Assembly: GCF_014647375.1 (NCBI RefSeq) | Contig: NZ_BMPB01000013.1 | Coordinates: 1 to 64,000 of the forward strand | Reading direction: 5' to 3' | DNA from: Parabacteroides faecis | GTDB taxonomy: Bacteria; Bacteroidota; Bacteroidia; Bacteroidales; Tannerellaceae | Length of the DNA: 64,000 nucleotides | Shown here: positions 53,920 to 62,822 of the stretch, one piece after another | How positions within the stretch are numbered: position 1 is the stretch's first letter | Layout: every line of letters starts with the position of its first letter | Position numbers and translations under genes: made by a program | The notes under the pieces: model-generated | The model's input: the letters and a program-made list of their open reading frames with translations, nothing else | The model's database searches: none | Told to the model about the DNA's origin: nothing

Positions 53920-54627
53920 ATGAAAATGGTAGTAGATAAGGCGAACTCTCGCGGATATGCAAACCACGGATGGCTTAAAACATATCATACATTTAGTTTT
54001 GCCAATTATTACAACCCCAAAAGAGTACATTTCGGAAAGTTGCGTGTATTGAATGATGATACGGTAGCACCGCGTGAAGGTTTTGATACACACCCACATA
54101 AGAATATGGAAGTTATCTCTATTCCGTTGAATGGTTATTTGCGGCATGGCGATAGTATACAGAACAGCGAAACGATCACTCCGGGAGATATACAGGTGAT
54201 GAGTGCCGGTACAGGCATTTTCCATAGCGAGTTTAATGATAGTGCCGAGCAGCAGCTTGAATTTCTGCAGATTTGGGTTTTCCCGCGTGAAGAGAATACC
54301 AAACCGAAGTACAACAATTATGATGTACGTCCTTTTTTGAAAAAGAATGAGTTATCTTTGATCCTTTCGCCTGACGGTGTAACTCCGGCTGCGATCAATC
54401 AGGATGCCTGGTTCTCGTTGGGAACACTGGATGCCGGACAGATCAAGGAGTATAAGTTTCATAAGAAAGGAACAGGTGTTTATCTTTTCGTTATCGAAGG
54501 AGAAGTAGAGGTAAACAACACGACTTTATCCAAACGGGATGGTGCCGGTTTCTATGATACCGACAGTATAACGATAGAAGTTCTGAAGGATGCGAAAATC
54601 TTATTGATGGAAGTTCCGATGAATTGA
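53920..54627 (+). CDS. Pirin family bicupin protein
   Basis: A 235-residue protein with two cupin domains. The N-terminal domain carries the metal-site motif THPHKNMEVISIPLNGYLRH (His-x-His near 57-60) and the later GIFHSEFND with the remaining His and Glu. Pirins act as quercetinases or redox-linked regulators; the natural substrate here is unknown. The C-terminal cupin (KGTGVYLFVIEGEVEVN) lacks a clear metal site. It is a single gene between guaB and a terminator shared with the M64 peptidase. Confidence 0.9.
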   Translation: MKMVVDKANSRGYANHGWLKTYHTFSFANYYNPKRVHFGKLRVLNDDTVAPREGFDTHPHKNMEVISIPLNGYLRHGDSIQNSETITPGDIQVMSAGTGIFHSEFNDSAEQQLEFLQIWVFPREENTKPKYNNYDVRPFLKKNELSLILSPDGVTPAAINQDAWFSLGTLDAGQIKEYKFHKKGTGVYLFVIEGEVEVNNTTLSKRDGAGFYDTDSITIEVLKDAKILLMEVPMN

Positions 54628-54656
54628 ATTTTAGATCTTTTGGTTAATATAAATAT

Positions 54657-54697
54657 GAAGGAGGTATGTTTTGATGGCATACCTCCTTCTGTTTTTT
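54657..54697. terminator. Terminator between pirin and M64 peptidase genes
   Basis: GAAGGAGGTATG (54657-54668) and CATACCTCCTTC (54678-54689) form a perfect 12-bp stem followed by TGTTTTTTT. It serves the pirin gene. Confidence 0.88.
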
Positions 54698-55983
54698 TAG
54701 TATTCTCTGTCAGACAGGAAATCGATCATTCGTAGAATAGCACGGCTGCAGGCCGGGCAGAAAGGAGCGTAATCACGCATCATGCAATGATCCATCGGAC
54801 GGTAAATACCTTTGGAAATATAACCGCCTCCTTCAAATACACCGGGTTTGTCTTTGTGTGCAGCGTCCAGTGGTGTTGGAATAGGGGTATTGGCAGGTAA
54901 AAGATCTTTCCATTTACTGTCGAAGTCAACCAGCGTGGTGATATTGGGTTCCCAGGGCTCATATTTCAGATTATAGAAATCCTGATAGGCGACTTCGGAA
55001 GAGAAATATTCGTCGGCCAGTCCGGCAAAACTATGTCCGAATTCATGGACAAAAACATGTTGTGTTTTTTCATTATCGGCAGTTCCCATAGCGTAGAAAT
55101 TATACATTCCACCACCACCATATGTATCGGTGTTAACCAGCAGAAATATGGCATCGCAGGGTACATTCCATACTGCATCGCGGATCGGTTTCATATCCGG
55201 TGTTGTCAGGTAACGGTCGACTCCAAAGGTGTAATATCCGGAATTTAAAGCCGTGTTCTTATATATGCCTTTACCTGAAATATCAGTTCCTTTATCTTCT
55301 GAGATTAGATTCACTGCCCATATATTGAAATCCTTACGTCGTGTAGTATAAGGAGGCGTCTGAAACAATGACTCCGTAAATTTTTTTGCATCGGCAACAA
55401 ATTTATCCTGATCGTCTGCCGTATAACCTTCTGCAATGAAAACCAGATCGACTTTTTCATTCGGATTTCCTTCATATTGAATTTGAGTTACTTTATTTTC
55501 TTTTAGTTTTCCCCGGTCAATGAAAATACTGGCCGGGTCGATATCCATTTTTAACAGAGGGTGAAATTGCATGTCTGCTTTGTCACGTGCTGTAATCTCA
55601 ACAACGACTGTTGTCTTAGGATAGGGAACCGAGATACTGTTCGTCCACGATTGTGTTTCTGTTTTGGCCTGTTCTGTGGTACGCCATTCTTCAAAAAGCG
55701 TATTGAAACCGCGTGAGTAGATCAATTCATTGGTTGATTTATCATATATGTTGATGTAATATCCGCCATAATTGAATTTGTCGATCCGGTTTTTAACAGG
55801 ACCTCCCCATACCGGTTCTTCCCGTAACTGCTGTATAGCTGCAGCCTGAAATTGGGTATTTCCGCTTAAAGCGAAATCAATTCGTAGGCTTTTGGTTGTG
55901 AAATATTTGTCGAATTCGTTTTGTGCCAGGCAAGTAAGGCTGCAAAAACAGGCAATTAGAAGCAGGGAAATTTGTGTTCTCAT
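54697..55983 (-). CDS. M64 family zinc metallopeptidase, secreted
   Basis: A 428-residue exported enzyme. A signal peptide (MRTQISLLLIACFCSLTCLAQ) is followed by an M64 N-terminal beta domain (about 25-165) and the catalytic domain. The zinc motif is HVFVHEFGHSFAGLADEY (about 312-329), with two His, the catalytic Glu and the third ligand as expected for the HExxHxxGxxD-like M64 signature. The Cys pair in CPACSRAI near the end may form a disulfide or bind metal. M64 includes the IgA peptidase of Clostridium ramosum, but many gut members have other substrates; IgA cleavage is not implied. Its start is 79 bp from the divergent Nim-like gene. Confidence 0.9.
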   Translation of the reverse strand: MRTQISLLLIACFCSLTCLAQNEFDKYFTTKSLRIDFALSGNTQFQAAAIQQLREEPVWGGPVKNRIDKFNYGGYYINIYDKSTNELIYSRGFNTLFEEWRTTEQAKTETQSWTNSISVPYPKTTVVVEITARDKADMQFHPLLKMDIDPASIFIDRGKLKENKVTQIQYEGNPNEKVDLVFIAEGYTADDQDKFVADAKKFTESLFQTPPYTTRRKDFNIWAVNLISEDKGTDISGKGIYKNTALNSGYYTFGVDRYLTTPDMKPIRDAVWNVPCDAIFLLVNTDTYGGGGMYNFYAMGTADNEKTQHVFVHEFGHSFAGLADEYFSSEVAYQDFYNLKYEPWEPNITTLVDFDSKWKDLLPANTPIPTPLDAAHKDKPGVFEGGGYISKGIYRPMDHCMMRDYAPFCPACSRAILRMIDFLSDREY

Positions 55984-56017
55984 ATTTTTGTGTTTTATCA
56001 GGTGTGATTTGTACGCA

Positions 56018-56025
56018 CAAAGATA
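56018..56025 (-). promoter_or_regulatory. -7 box of the M64 peptidase gene
   Basis: The minus strand reads TATCTTTG, 35 bp before the peptidase start. It is one base away from the outward-facing box of the next gene (56027-56034). Confidence 0.55.
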
Positions 56026-56026
56026 C

Positions 56027-56034
56027 TATTTTTG
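56027..56034 (+). promoter_or_regulatory. -7 box of the Nim-like gene
   Basis: TATTTTTG, 29 bp before the ATG at 56063. The two outward boxes are adjacent, so only one promoter can be occupied at a time. Confidence 0.5.
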
Positions 56035-56062
56035 TAGATTTGTCTTTCTAAATCTCAAGGAT

Positions 56063-56539
56063 ATGTTTACGGATATAAGAAGAAAGGATAGAATTCTTGA
56101 AAATGAATTAGCTTATCGGCTCCTGGAAAGTGGAGAATATGGATTTCTTGCTATGGAAGGAGTGAATGGCTATGGTTATGGTATACCGATCAGTTATGTA
56201 CTGAACGATGATAAGTGTATCTATTTTCATTGTGCTCCGGAAGGGTATAAACTGGAATGTCTGAGACAAAACCCGAAAGTCTGTTTTAGTGTAGTTGGAG
56301 AAACCCGTGTTATTCCCGGGCAGTTTACGACTGCTTATGAATCAGCTATTGCTTTCGGTACAATTCATATGGATCTGCCGGTAGAAGAGAGAATGCTTGC
56401 CCTGCGTCTGCTGGCAAAGAAATATTGCTCCGGATTTGAGGTTGTCGGAGAAAAATATATTGCCGGATCATTTAAGCGGACTAATGTCCTGCGTCTGGAT
56501 ATTGAGCATATTTCCGGAAAATGTAAACGCATCAAGTAA
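56063..56539 (+). CDS. Pyridoxamine-phosphate-oxidase-fold flavoprotein, NimA-like
   Basis: A 158-residue flavoprotein of the split-barrel group that includes the nitroimidazole reductases NimA-NimJ. Typical blocks are LAYRLLESGEYGFLAME, GYGIPISYVLNDDKCIYFHCAPEGYKLECLRQNPKVCFSVVG and YESAIAFGTIHMDLPVEERMLALRLLAKKY. The YFHCAPEGYKL segment holds the His expected at the flavin site. I chose the ATG at 56063; the frame stays open further upstream through the promoter region and the peptidase 5' end. Whether it gives metronidazole tolerance cannot be told from sequence. Confidence 0.85.
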   Translation: MFTDIRRKDRILENELAYRLLESGEYGFLAMEGVNGYGYGIPISYVLNDDKCIYFHCAPEGYKLECLRQNPKVCFSVVGETRVIPGQFTTAYESAIAFGTIHMDLPVEERMLALRLLAKKYCSGFEVVGEKYIAGSFKRTNVLRLDIEHISGKCKRIK

Positions 56540-56878
56540 CAGGATGAATATAAATAATTAATCCCGGGAAAACTTCCCGGGATTAACCCTCTCTTAGTTA
56601 TGACGGGATCTCTTGTGCCATCTCACGGCATATCCCTTATCGCCTTTTTGCTATTGACTAATTATATCCCTATTTTTTTATAACATTACATGATTCTGTA
56701 ACAAAGTTCGCTTATTCATTTTCCTTAGCCAAACTTATCCGATGGATAATATCTATGATGCGATAGACTGCGTTTATGGTAATTGTTATTTTTCTCTGAT
56801 AAAATATTTTTATGTTTAAATAGTCTTTGATTTATAAAGTTTGCTTTTCTTTGTAGATTGATTTAAATCTAAATAGCG
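56540..56878. other. 339-bp intergenic region
   Basis: Besides the terminator at 56558-56586 it is AT-rich with no clear promoter; a 10-bp palindrome GATTTAAATC (56860-56869) lies just before the kinase start. No gene was seen. Confidence 0.6.
56558..56586. terminator. Terminator after the Nim-like gene
   Basis: TTAATCCCGGGAA and TTCCCGGGATTAA form a perfect 13-bp stem with a 3-nt loop; the U-tract is weak. Confidence 0.7.
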
Positions 56879-58732
56879 ATGGGAAATTCATTGGTCGAAC
56901 AGCAGTTGATAACAAATTTCTTTAACTACTATCCTCAGGGCGGAGCTTTGTATGATGGTGATGGTTTGTTAATCGCTTTAAATAAGGCAATGTGTGAGAA
57001 GTTTGCTATAACAGATATTTCTGATTTTCTCCTGAGTAATTTATTTGAAACGACGTTTCTTTCAGATATTCAAAAAACTTATCTACGGAATGGGAGTGTG
57101 GTCAGTCACAATTTGCCTCTCGGGTTTTCTATTATTCCCGGGTTCAATGAAGAAGGAGGAATTATAGGATATACATTGTTACTTACAGACCCGGCCTCCA
57201 AAGAATGGGATGTTATGTCGTATGACCAGAAAATGCGGGAACTGGCTGATATCTCCGAAAAGGTAGCCGAATCGATTCCGGATACGATACTGTTAGTGAA
57301 TGAAGAACTTGTTGTAGAGCGGATCATCGCTTATGCGACAGAGACTTGTATCACTCCCGAAGCGATCAATCACCGTATAGATGATTTGCCTGGTTTTACC
57401 TACCCCGATGAAACGAAGAGGAATATGACGAAGATTGTACAAAAATGCCTGGATACATCGGAAATAATCAATATGGATATGTCGATTCCCGGGCATAATA
57501 CTCCGGTTGTCTATTTTAAGATAAGAATGGTTCCGTTGCATCATAAATATGTGGTGGTCTATATTCGCAACGTATCTGAGCAGGTAGAAAGGGAAAAAGA
57601 AAATAAGGCTCTGAGCGGTAAACTGACGGAGAGTCGTACTATGATGGAATTAGCATTGAAGAATAGCCACATAACCACCTACTCTTTTAATTTTCATCGT
57701 TTTCAGACTTGTGATAAAGAGCATTGTAACCATTGTTTTCAGTTTTATGGTGCCAGTAATTACCTGTTGGAAAGGAATAAATATATCTGCCGTGCTCTGT
57801 CCAGTCTCCGTCATCCCGATGACAGGGAAGATTTTTTTCTTTTGTTCAATGAGATAAGAAACAGGAATTTATTGGAGTTTGCCGTTAATTTCCGTTTGAA
57901 GAACGATGACGGAGAATACCGGAATTACGAGGTGATCGGGAGAGCACTCGAACATGATGAGAACGAACGTGTAAATTTGATTGTAGGTTGCATGGTCGAT
58001 AATCAGAAATATATTGAATATGAACGAACCTTGATAGATGCCAAGGAGAAAGCTGAAAATGCCGACCAGTTGAAATCTGCGTTTTTAGCCAATATGACAC
58101 ATGAGATCCGTACCCCGTTAAATGCTATAGTGGGATTCTCCGATCTGTTGTCTATTGAAACCGATCCGGAAATAAGGGAGACTTATATAAGTCTCATCAA
58201 ATCGAATAATGAATTGTTATTACGTTTGATAAACGATGTGCTGGATATTTCAAAAATAGAATCAGGCATGCTCTCGTTTGCTTATGTAGATATTTACTTG
58301 CCTTCTACCATGAGAGATATGTACAATGTGATGCAGCTGCGGATGCCGGAAAATGTGGAATTGATACTGGATCCTTGTGCTGATATCACTATGAGGACGG
58401 ATAAGAGCCGGTTGGTACAAATCCTTAGTAATTTGCTGACGAATGCGATAAAACATACCTCTGTCGGGACTATTCGCTTTGGTTATAAATTGGAGGACAG
58501 CTATGTTCACTTTTATGTATCCGATACCGGTACAGGTATTCCGGAAAAGGAATTGGATCATATTTTTGGCCGTTTCGTGCAGTTGAAAGGAGCTAGCAAC
58601 GGTATTGGATTAGGACTTGCTATCTGTAAAGGACTGGTAAATAAGATGGGAGGCGAAATGTCCGTATCTTCCAGGCTCAGAGAGGGTGCCACTTTCCGTT
58701 TTACATTGCCTTTGGCTAATACTCTTTCATAA
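56879..58732 (+). CDS. Cytoplasmic PAS sensor histidine kinase (orphan)
   Basis: A 617-residue soluble kinase with no membrane segment. PAS-like domains occupy about 10-100, 125-230 and 255-385. The kinase core follows: His-box FLANMTHEIRTPLNAIVGFSDLL (His near 408), N box LLTNAIKHTSVG, G1 DTGTGIPEKELDHIFGRF and G2 GIGLGLAICKGLV. The motifs are intact. No receiver domain or partner regulator is next to it, so its target is unknown; the hybrid regulator next door is convergent with a 17-bp overlap. A Cys/His cluster (CDKEHCNHC, about 280-288) in the third PAS might bind metal or heme. Confidence 0.9.
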   Translation: MGNSLVEQQLITNFFNYYPQGGALYDGDGLLIALNKAMCEKFAITDISDFLLSNLFETTFLSDIQKTYLRNGSVVSHNLPLGFSIIPGFNEEGGIIGYTLLLTDPASKEWDVMSYDQKMRELADISEKVAESIPDTILLVNEELVVERIIAYATETCITPEAINHRIDDLPGFTYPDETKRNMTKIVQKCLDTSEIINMDMSIPGHNTPVVYFKIRMVPLHHKYVVVYIRNVSEQVEREKENKALSGKLTESRTMMELALKNSHITTYSFNFHRFQTCDKEHCNHCFQFYGASNYLLERNKYICRALSSLRHPDDREDFFLLFNEIRNRNLLEFAVNFRLKNDDGEYRNYEVIGRALEHDENERVNLIVGCMVDNQKYIEYERTLIDAKEKAENADQLKSAFLANMTHEIRTPLNAIVGFSDLLSIETDPEIRETYISLIKSNNELLLRLINDVLDISKIESGMLSFAYVDIYLPSTMRDMYNVMQLRMPENVELILDPCADITMRTDKSRLVQILSNLLTNAIKHTSVGTIRFGYKLEDSYVHFYVSDTGTGIPEKELDHIFGRFVQLKGASNGIGLGLAICKGLVNKMGGEMSVSSRLREGATFRFTLPLANTLS

Positions 58733-61700
58733 ATTCCGACGGTGTTTTCCCATATTGTTTCTGGAAACAGGTAGAGAAATAAGCCGGAGAAGAAAATCCA
58801 GTCTGGAATGCAATTTCATTGATGCGGCTTTCTCCCTTCTCCATAAGTTGGACAGCCTTCTTCAGTCGGGTTACTTTTATAAAGTCGACCGGAGATAACC
58901 CTGATAATCCTTTTACTTTCCGGTACAGGCTGGAGGTACTCATCCCCATTTCCGTTGCCAGCATTTCTACATTCATGGCTTCGTTGGTGATATGTTCTTC
59001 CAGATATGTATTAAGTTTCCGCAGGAAAAGATCATCGACTGTGGAAACAGCCAATGTTGTTGCCGGGGTGGATGGAGTTTCTTTGTAAGTTCTGGTCAAC
59101 ATCTCCCGGCTTTTCAGCAAGTTTGCGACCTGGGCAACCAGCAACTCGATTGAAAAGGGTTTTTCCATATATGCATCGGCTCCATTGTTCAACCCTTTTA
59201 GCCTGGATTGCAGATTGTGTTGAGCTGTCAGCAGGAGGAAAGGAATATGGCTGTAGTTGACATCATTCTTTACCTCATTACATAGTTCAAACCCATCCAT
59301 AACAGGCATCATTACATCACTGATGATCAGGTTTACCGTATGATCTTTTAAAATTGTAACCGCTTCTTTTCCGTTAGCGGCTTTCCGGATCCGGTATGTC
59401 TCTGCCAACTCTTTGGCAATGAACCGACGCATATCTTCCTGGTCTTCCACTATCAGGATTACCGGCTTTTCATTATCAGCGTCGCAGGTATTATCTGTGA
59501 CCGTATTTTCTGTGTTTTTGTCGAATGTTAATAAATAGCAGTCTTCCTGCTCTTTAGGTAAGGTAAGTGTAAACCTGTTCATTCCTTCCGGAGTCTGCGT
59601 ATAATTTAGAGTACCTTTATGAAATTCAGCCAGTGAACGTGCCAGCGAAAGTCCGATACCGCTTCCTTGCTGATGTTCCGTTTCTTTCAGACGGTAGAAA
59701 GGGGTAAATATATTTTCTTTTTCGCTATTGGGGATGAGCATACCGTCATTAGTGACGGAAATGATAAACTCGTTTCTGTCCTTCTGTATTTGCAGTTGCA
59801 GGGAGAGGTACTTGTCTGAATATTTTATAGCATTGGTCAGCAAGTTGTTCATTATTTTGGAGAAAGCTTCCCGGTCGATAAAGGCGGAGAATGTTTCTTC
59901 TGGTATCTCGCAGACAAATGTTTTATTATCATGTTCCATAACCGGAAGGAATGGTTGCAGGATCGTTTGAAGCCAGAGAGTAACATCTGTATTTACATAA
60001 TTCAGCTTGAATCCCCGGCTTTCCGTTTTCCGGAAGTCGAGTAACTGGTTACTTAAGTTCAATAGCTGTTGTGTATTTTTTTCAATAATTTGAAGGTTCT
60101 CCCTGGTAGAAGGAGTACCGTCGTTCGATTTGATGATCTTTTCCAAAGGAGCTTTGATCAATGTGAGTGGTGTCCGTATCTCGTGAGTGATAAAGGTAAA
60201 GAACTGTATTTTGGCATCGTATAGTTCTTTTTCCTTTTTGCTCTCGAATAAATCCTGGTTTATACGGTGTTTTTCTTCCAGTTTTGCTTTTTTGTAATTA
60301 TAGAAGAGTACTATGCAGATACAAATGATCAGGATGTAAACCAGAAATGCCCATCCGGTAGCCCAGAAAGGCGGGGTAATGATGATCTGTAACGACTGCT
60401 CATTATTCTGCCATATACCGCTGCTATTGGTCGATTTCACTTTGAAGGTGTATTCTCCGGGAGAGAGGTTGGCGAAAGTGACATTTTTATTCTGATTCAT
60501 ATAGATCCAGTCTTTATCGACGCCTTCCAGCTTATAGGCATAACGGATCGCATCCGGCGAAGTATAACTGAGAGCTATATACGACAAGGTAAATGTCGAA
60601 GCATCGTAAGGTAACTTTAAAACGTCCCTGTTTTCGATGGAAGAAGTAGTGAAATTATATCCGTTTGCTTCATTTTCAGGAAGGTCGATCCCGGTAATAT
60701 ACATAGGAGGGGTGAATGTGTCTTCTTTGAACCGGGATGGGTTGAATGACAACATACCGTTGATAGTTCCCATATAGATCGTTCCGTCGGGTGACTGATA
60801 GGAAGAACTGTAGTTGAATTGTGTTTCATGCAACCCGTCTGTATAGGTAAAGGTTTTCATCACGTATGTTTCCGGATTGAACCTGACCAGGCCGTTCGCT
60901 GTGGATAACCAGAAATTGTGGGAATCGTCTTCAACGATCCGGTAGATGATATTACTGGGTAACCCGTCTTCTGCTGTGATCCGGTTGAACGATTTTGTCT
61001 CCCGGTTGAACAGGGATAATCCGTTAACAGTGGTAACCCATATCCGGCCTTTTGAATCTTCAAAGACTGACGTCGTGTTATTGCTGCCAATACTCTGTAA
61101 TTTGTTGGCATCGGCCGTGTATTGTTCTACCTTATTTTCTTCACGCAGGTAGTGATAAATACCGTTGGATGTTGCAGACCATATATCTCCGCGGCTATCT
61201 TCATATATCTGCCTGATCAGGGTGTAAATATTATTCCATTGCGTAAAACTTTCAGTCTGCCTGTCGTAAGACAATACCCCGCTGCCGGTACCTACCAGAA
61301 ATTCATTATTCTTTGTTTTGCAGAAACAAAGGACGAAATTATTGTTCAGGGCATTGTGAGTATTTTCGCGTGAATAATGTTTGATGATCTTTCCGGATGG
61401 AATATCCAATACGTCGATCCCTTTATTGAACGTGCCTACCCATAACTGGTTACCGTCAGCCAGTAACCCATGTATATTGGTCGCCGACAGAAGATGTTTC
61501 GGATTGTTGTATGAGTAGTTTGTTATTTGTCCGTTTTGAGGATTGTAGCAGTTTATGCCGTTATCTTCTGTTCCCAGCCATAGATTGCCATATTGGTCGG
61601 GTACGATTTCGCGGATTGCGTTACCGAGTAACTGGGGATGTGTTTTTCCTCCGATAAAATAGTTGAACCGGTTATATTCTTTGGGCAGATAACTGATCCC

Positions 61701-62660
61701 GCCAAAAAAGGAACCTGCCCACATGCCTCCTTCGCGGTCCCGGGTTACGGAGTAAATGGCATTGTCAGCAATGGCATATTCGTTCGTCAGGGATTTTCGC
61801 AGATTGGTTACTGTCTGATCCAGTATATTATAAATGTAGATGCCTGATTCAGATGCAATCCAGTAGGTTGTCGTACTATACGGAGTGATGGCACGGACCT
61901 GTATTTCGGGAATAATATTCACTACACTCCGGTCCTGATATTTGTAAAGCAGAAGTCCGCCCTGATTGGTCCCGGCCAGGATACCCAGGTCTGGGATCTG
62001 GCATATAGCTTGTATAACGATCTGGCTATCGATCTGCATTTCATTCAGAAGAGGAAGTCTCTGAAAGTTATCGGTCTCGGATTTATACATATATAAAGAT
62101 TGTCGGTCAGAGAAAAGAGGTTCTCCATCGTTCATTAATGTGATAATGGCTGGATAGAAATTGTTTTCAGCCGGATAAGTCCGGGAAGTGTTATCCGACG
62201 GGTTGTACCGGACGATCCGGTTATAACCGATAAACCAGAGACTGTGGTTTTTGTCTTCTGTTACAGCGGAAAAAGACTCCGGTTCGTTTTGCCCGGGTGA
62301 CAGCTGGAATGCATGAAAGGTATCTGTTTTGTAATCATAATAACAGGTTCCGCCGGCGGTAAAAACCCATATCTTGCCATCTGAACTTTCAAAAAGATTC
62401 AGGATATGGTCGTTCGGCAAGCTATTCGGATTATATGAATTATGCCTATAGATTTTAAACGTATGCCCGTCGAAACGGTTCAGTCCGTCTTCCGTACCAA
62501 ACCACATGAAACCCCGCTGATCCTGCAGTGAGCAATACACCGTATTATGCGATAATCCGTGCTTATTGTTGTAATGTCTGAAATGAGGGTTATTGGCAAC
62601 TCCCGGCAAGCATTCCAACAATAGCCAAACATAGAAGATCAGCAGCGGTATTCTTTTCAT
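58716..62660 (-). CDS. Hybrid two-component system regulator (HTCS)
   Basis: A 1314-residue inner-membrane sensor-regulator, the usual controller of glycan or nutrient loci in Bacteroidales. A signal peptide (about 1-22) is followed by a periplasmic 14-blade two-component-regulator propeller (about 30-670), a Y_Y_Y domain (about 690-760) and one membrane helix (about 775-797). The histidine kinase follows (FITHEIRTPLTLI and NNLLTNAIKYSD), then a receiver domain (VILIVEDQEDMRRFI, acceptor Asp in LIISDVMMPVMDG) and a C-terminal AraC-type double HTH (about 1215-1314, ending FMKEY). All motifs look intact. The glutaminase-family gene diverging from it is the probable target. The minus-strand box TAGCTTTG at 62689-62696 is its likely -7 box. 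Confidence 0.95.
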   Translation of the reverse strand: MKRIPLLIFYVWLLLECLPGVANNPHFRHYNNKHGLSHNTVYCSLQDQRGFMWFGTEDGLNRFDGHTFKIYRHNSYNPNSLPNDHILNLFESSDGKIWVFTAGGTCYYDYKTDTFHAFQLSPGQNEPESFSAVTEDKNHSLWFIGYNRIVRYNPSDNTSRTYPAENNFYPAIITLMNDGEPLFSDRQSLYMYKSETDNFQRLPLLNEMQIDSQIVIQAICQIPDLGILAGTNQGGLLLYKYQDRSVVNIIPEIQVRAITPYSTTTYWIASESGIYIYNILDQTVTNLRKSLTNEYAIADNAIYSVTRDREGGMWAGSFFGGISYLPKEYNRFNYFIGGKTHPQLLGNAIREIVPDQYGNLWLGTEDNGINCYNPQNGQITNYSYNNPKHLLSATNIHGLLADGNQLWVGTFNKGIDVLDIPSGKIIKHYSRENTHNALNNNFVLCFCKTKNNEFLVGTGSGVLSYDRQTESFTQWNNIYTLIRQIYEDSRGDIWSATSNGIYHYLREENKVEQYTADANKLQSIGSNNTTSVFEDSKGRIWVTTVNGLSLFNRETKSFNRITAEDGLPSNIIYRIVEDDSHNFWLSTANGLVRFNPETYVMKTFTYTDGLHETQFNYSSSYQSPDGTIYMGTINGMLSFNPSRFKEDTFTPPMYITGIDLPENEANGYNFTTSSIENRDVLKLPYDASTFTLSYIALSYTSPDAIRYAYKLEGVDKDWIYMNQNKNVTFANLSPGEYTFKVKSTNSSGIWQNNEQSLQIIITPPFWATGWAFLVYILIICICIVLFYNYKKAKLEEKHRINQDLFESKKEKELYDAKIQFFTFITHEIRTPLTLIKAPLEKIIKSNDGTPSTRENLQIIEKNTQQLLNLSNQLLDFRKTESRGFKLNYVNTDVTLWLQTILQPFLPVMEHDNKTFVCEIPEETFSAFIDREAFSKIMNNLLTNAIKYSDKYLSLQLQIQKDRNEFIISVTNDGMLIPNSEKENIFTPFYRLKETEHQQGSGIGLSLARSLAEFHKGTLNYTQTPEGMNRFTLTLPKEQEDCYLLTFDKNTENTVTDNTCDADNEKPVILIVEDQEDMRRFIAKELAETYRIRKAANGKEAVTILKDHTVNLIISDVMMPVMDGFELCNEVKNDVNYSHIPFLLLTAQHNLQSRLKGLNNGADAYMEKPFSIELLVAQVANLLKSREMLTRTYKETPSTPATTLAVSTVDDLFLRKLNTYLEEHITNEAMNVEMLATEMGMSTSSLYRKVKGLSGLSPVDFIKVTRLKKAVQLMEKGESRINEIAFQTGFSSPAYFSTCFQKQYGKTPSEFMKEY

Positions 62661-62688
62661 ATCGAATAGTGATAGTGTTTCTCGAAGA

Positions 62689-62696
62689 CAAAGCTA
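62689..62696 (-). promoter_or_regulatory. -7 box of the HTCS gene
   Basis: The minus strand reads TAGCTTTG, 29 bp before the HTCS start. Confidence 0.45.
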
Positions 62697-62727
62697 ATAA
62701 ATAAAAAAGAGAAATAAACCAATAAAG

Positions 62728-62772
62728 ATCATTCTGAATGATTATTGAAAGCTTATGCAGGAAAATTGAAAG
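62728..62772. promoter_or_regulatory. Candidate HTCS-binding region
   Basis: A 15-bp palindrome (ATCATTCTGAATGAT, 62728-62742) is followed by TTGAAAG at 62745-62751 and again at 62766-62772. The 21-bp period equals two helical turns, as expected for AraC-type tandem half-sites, upstream of the glutaminase-family gene. Confidence 0.45.
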
Positions 62773-62822
62773 TCCTTATACCTGAAAAACAGTTCCTTTG
62801 CAATCATAAAAAACTACGTGCC

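Noticed and set aside
55892-56062. A 57-residue extension before the Nim-like flavoprotein.
   Set aside because: It lies antisense to the M64 gene start and across both promoters; the conserved family starts at MFTDIRRK.
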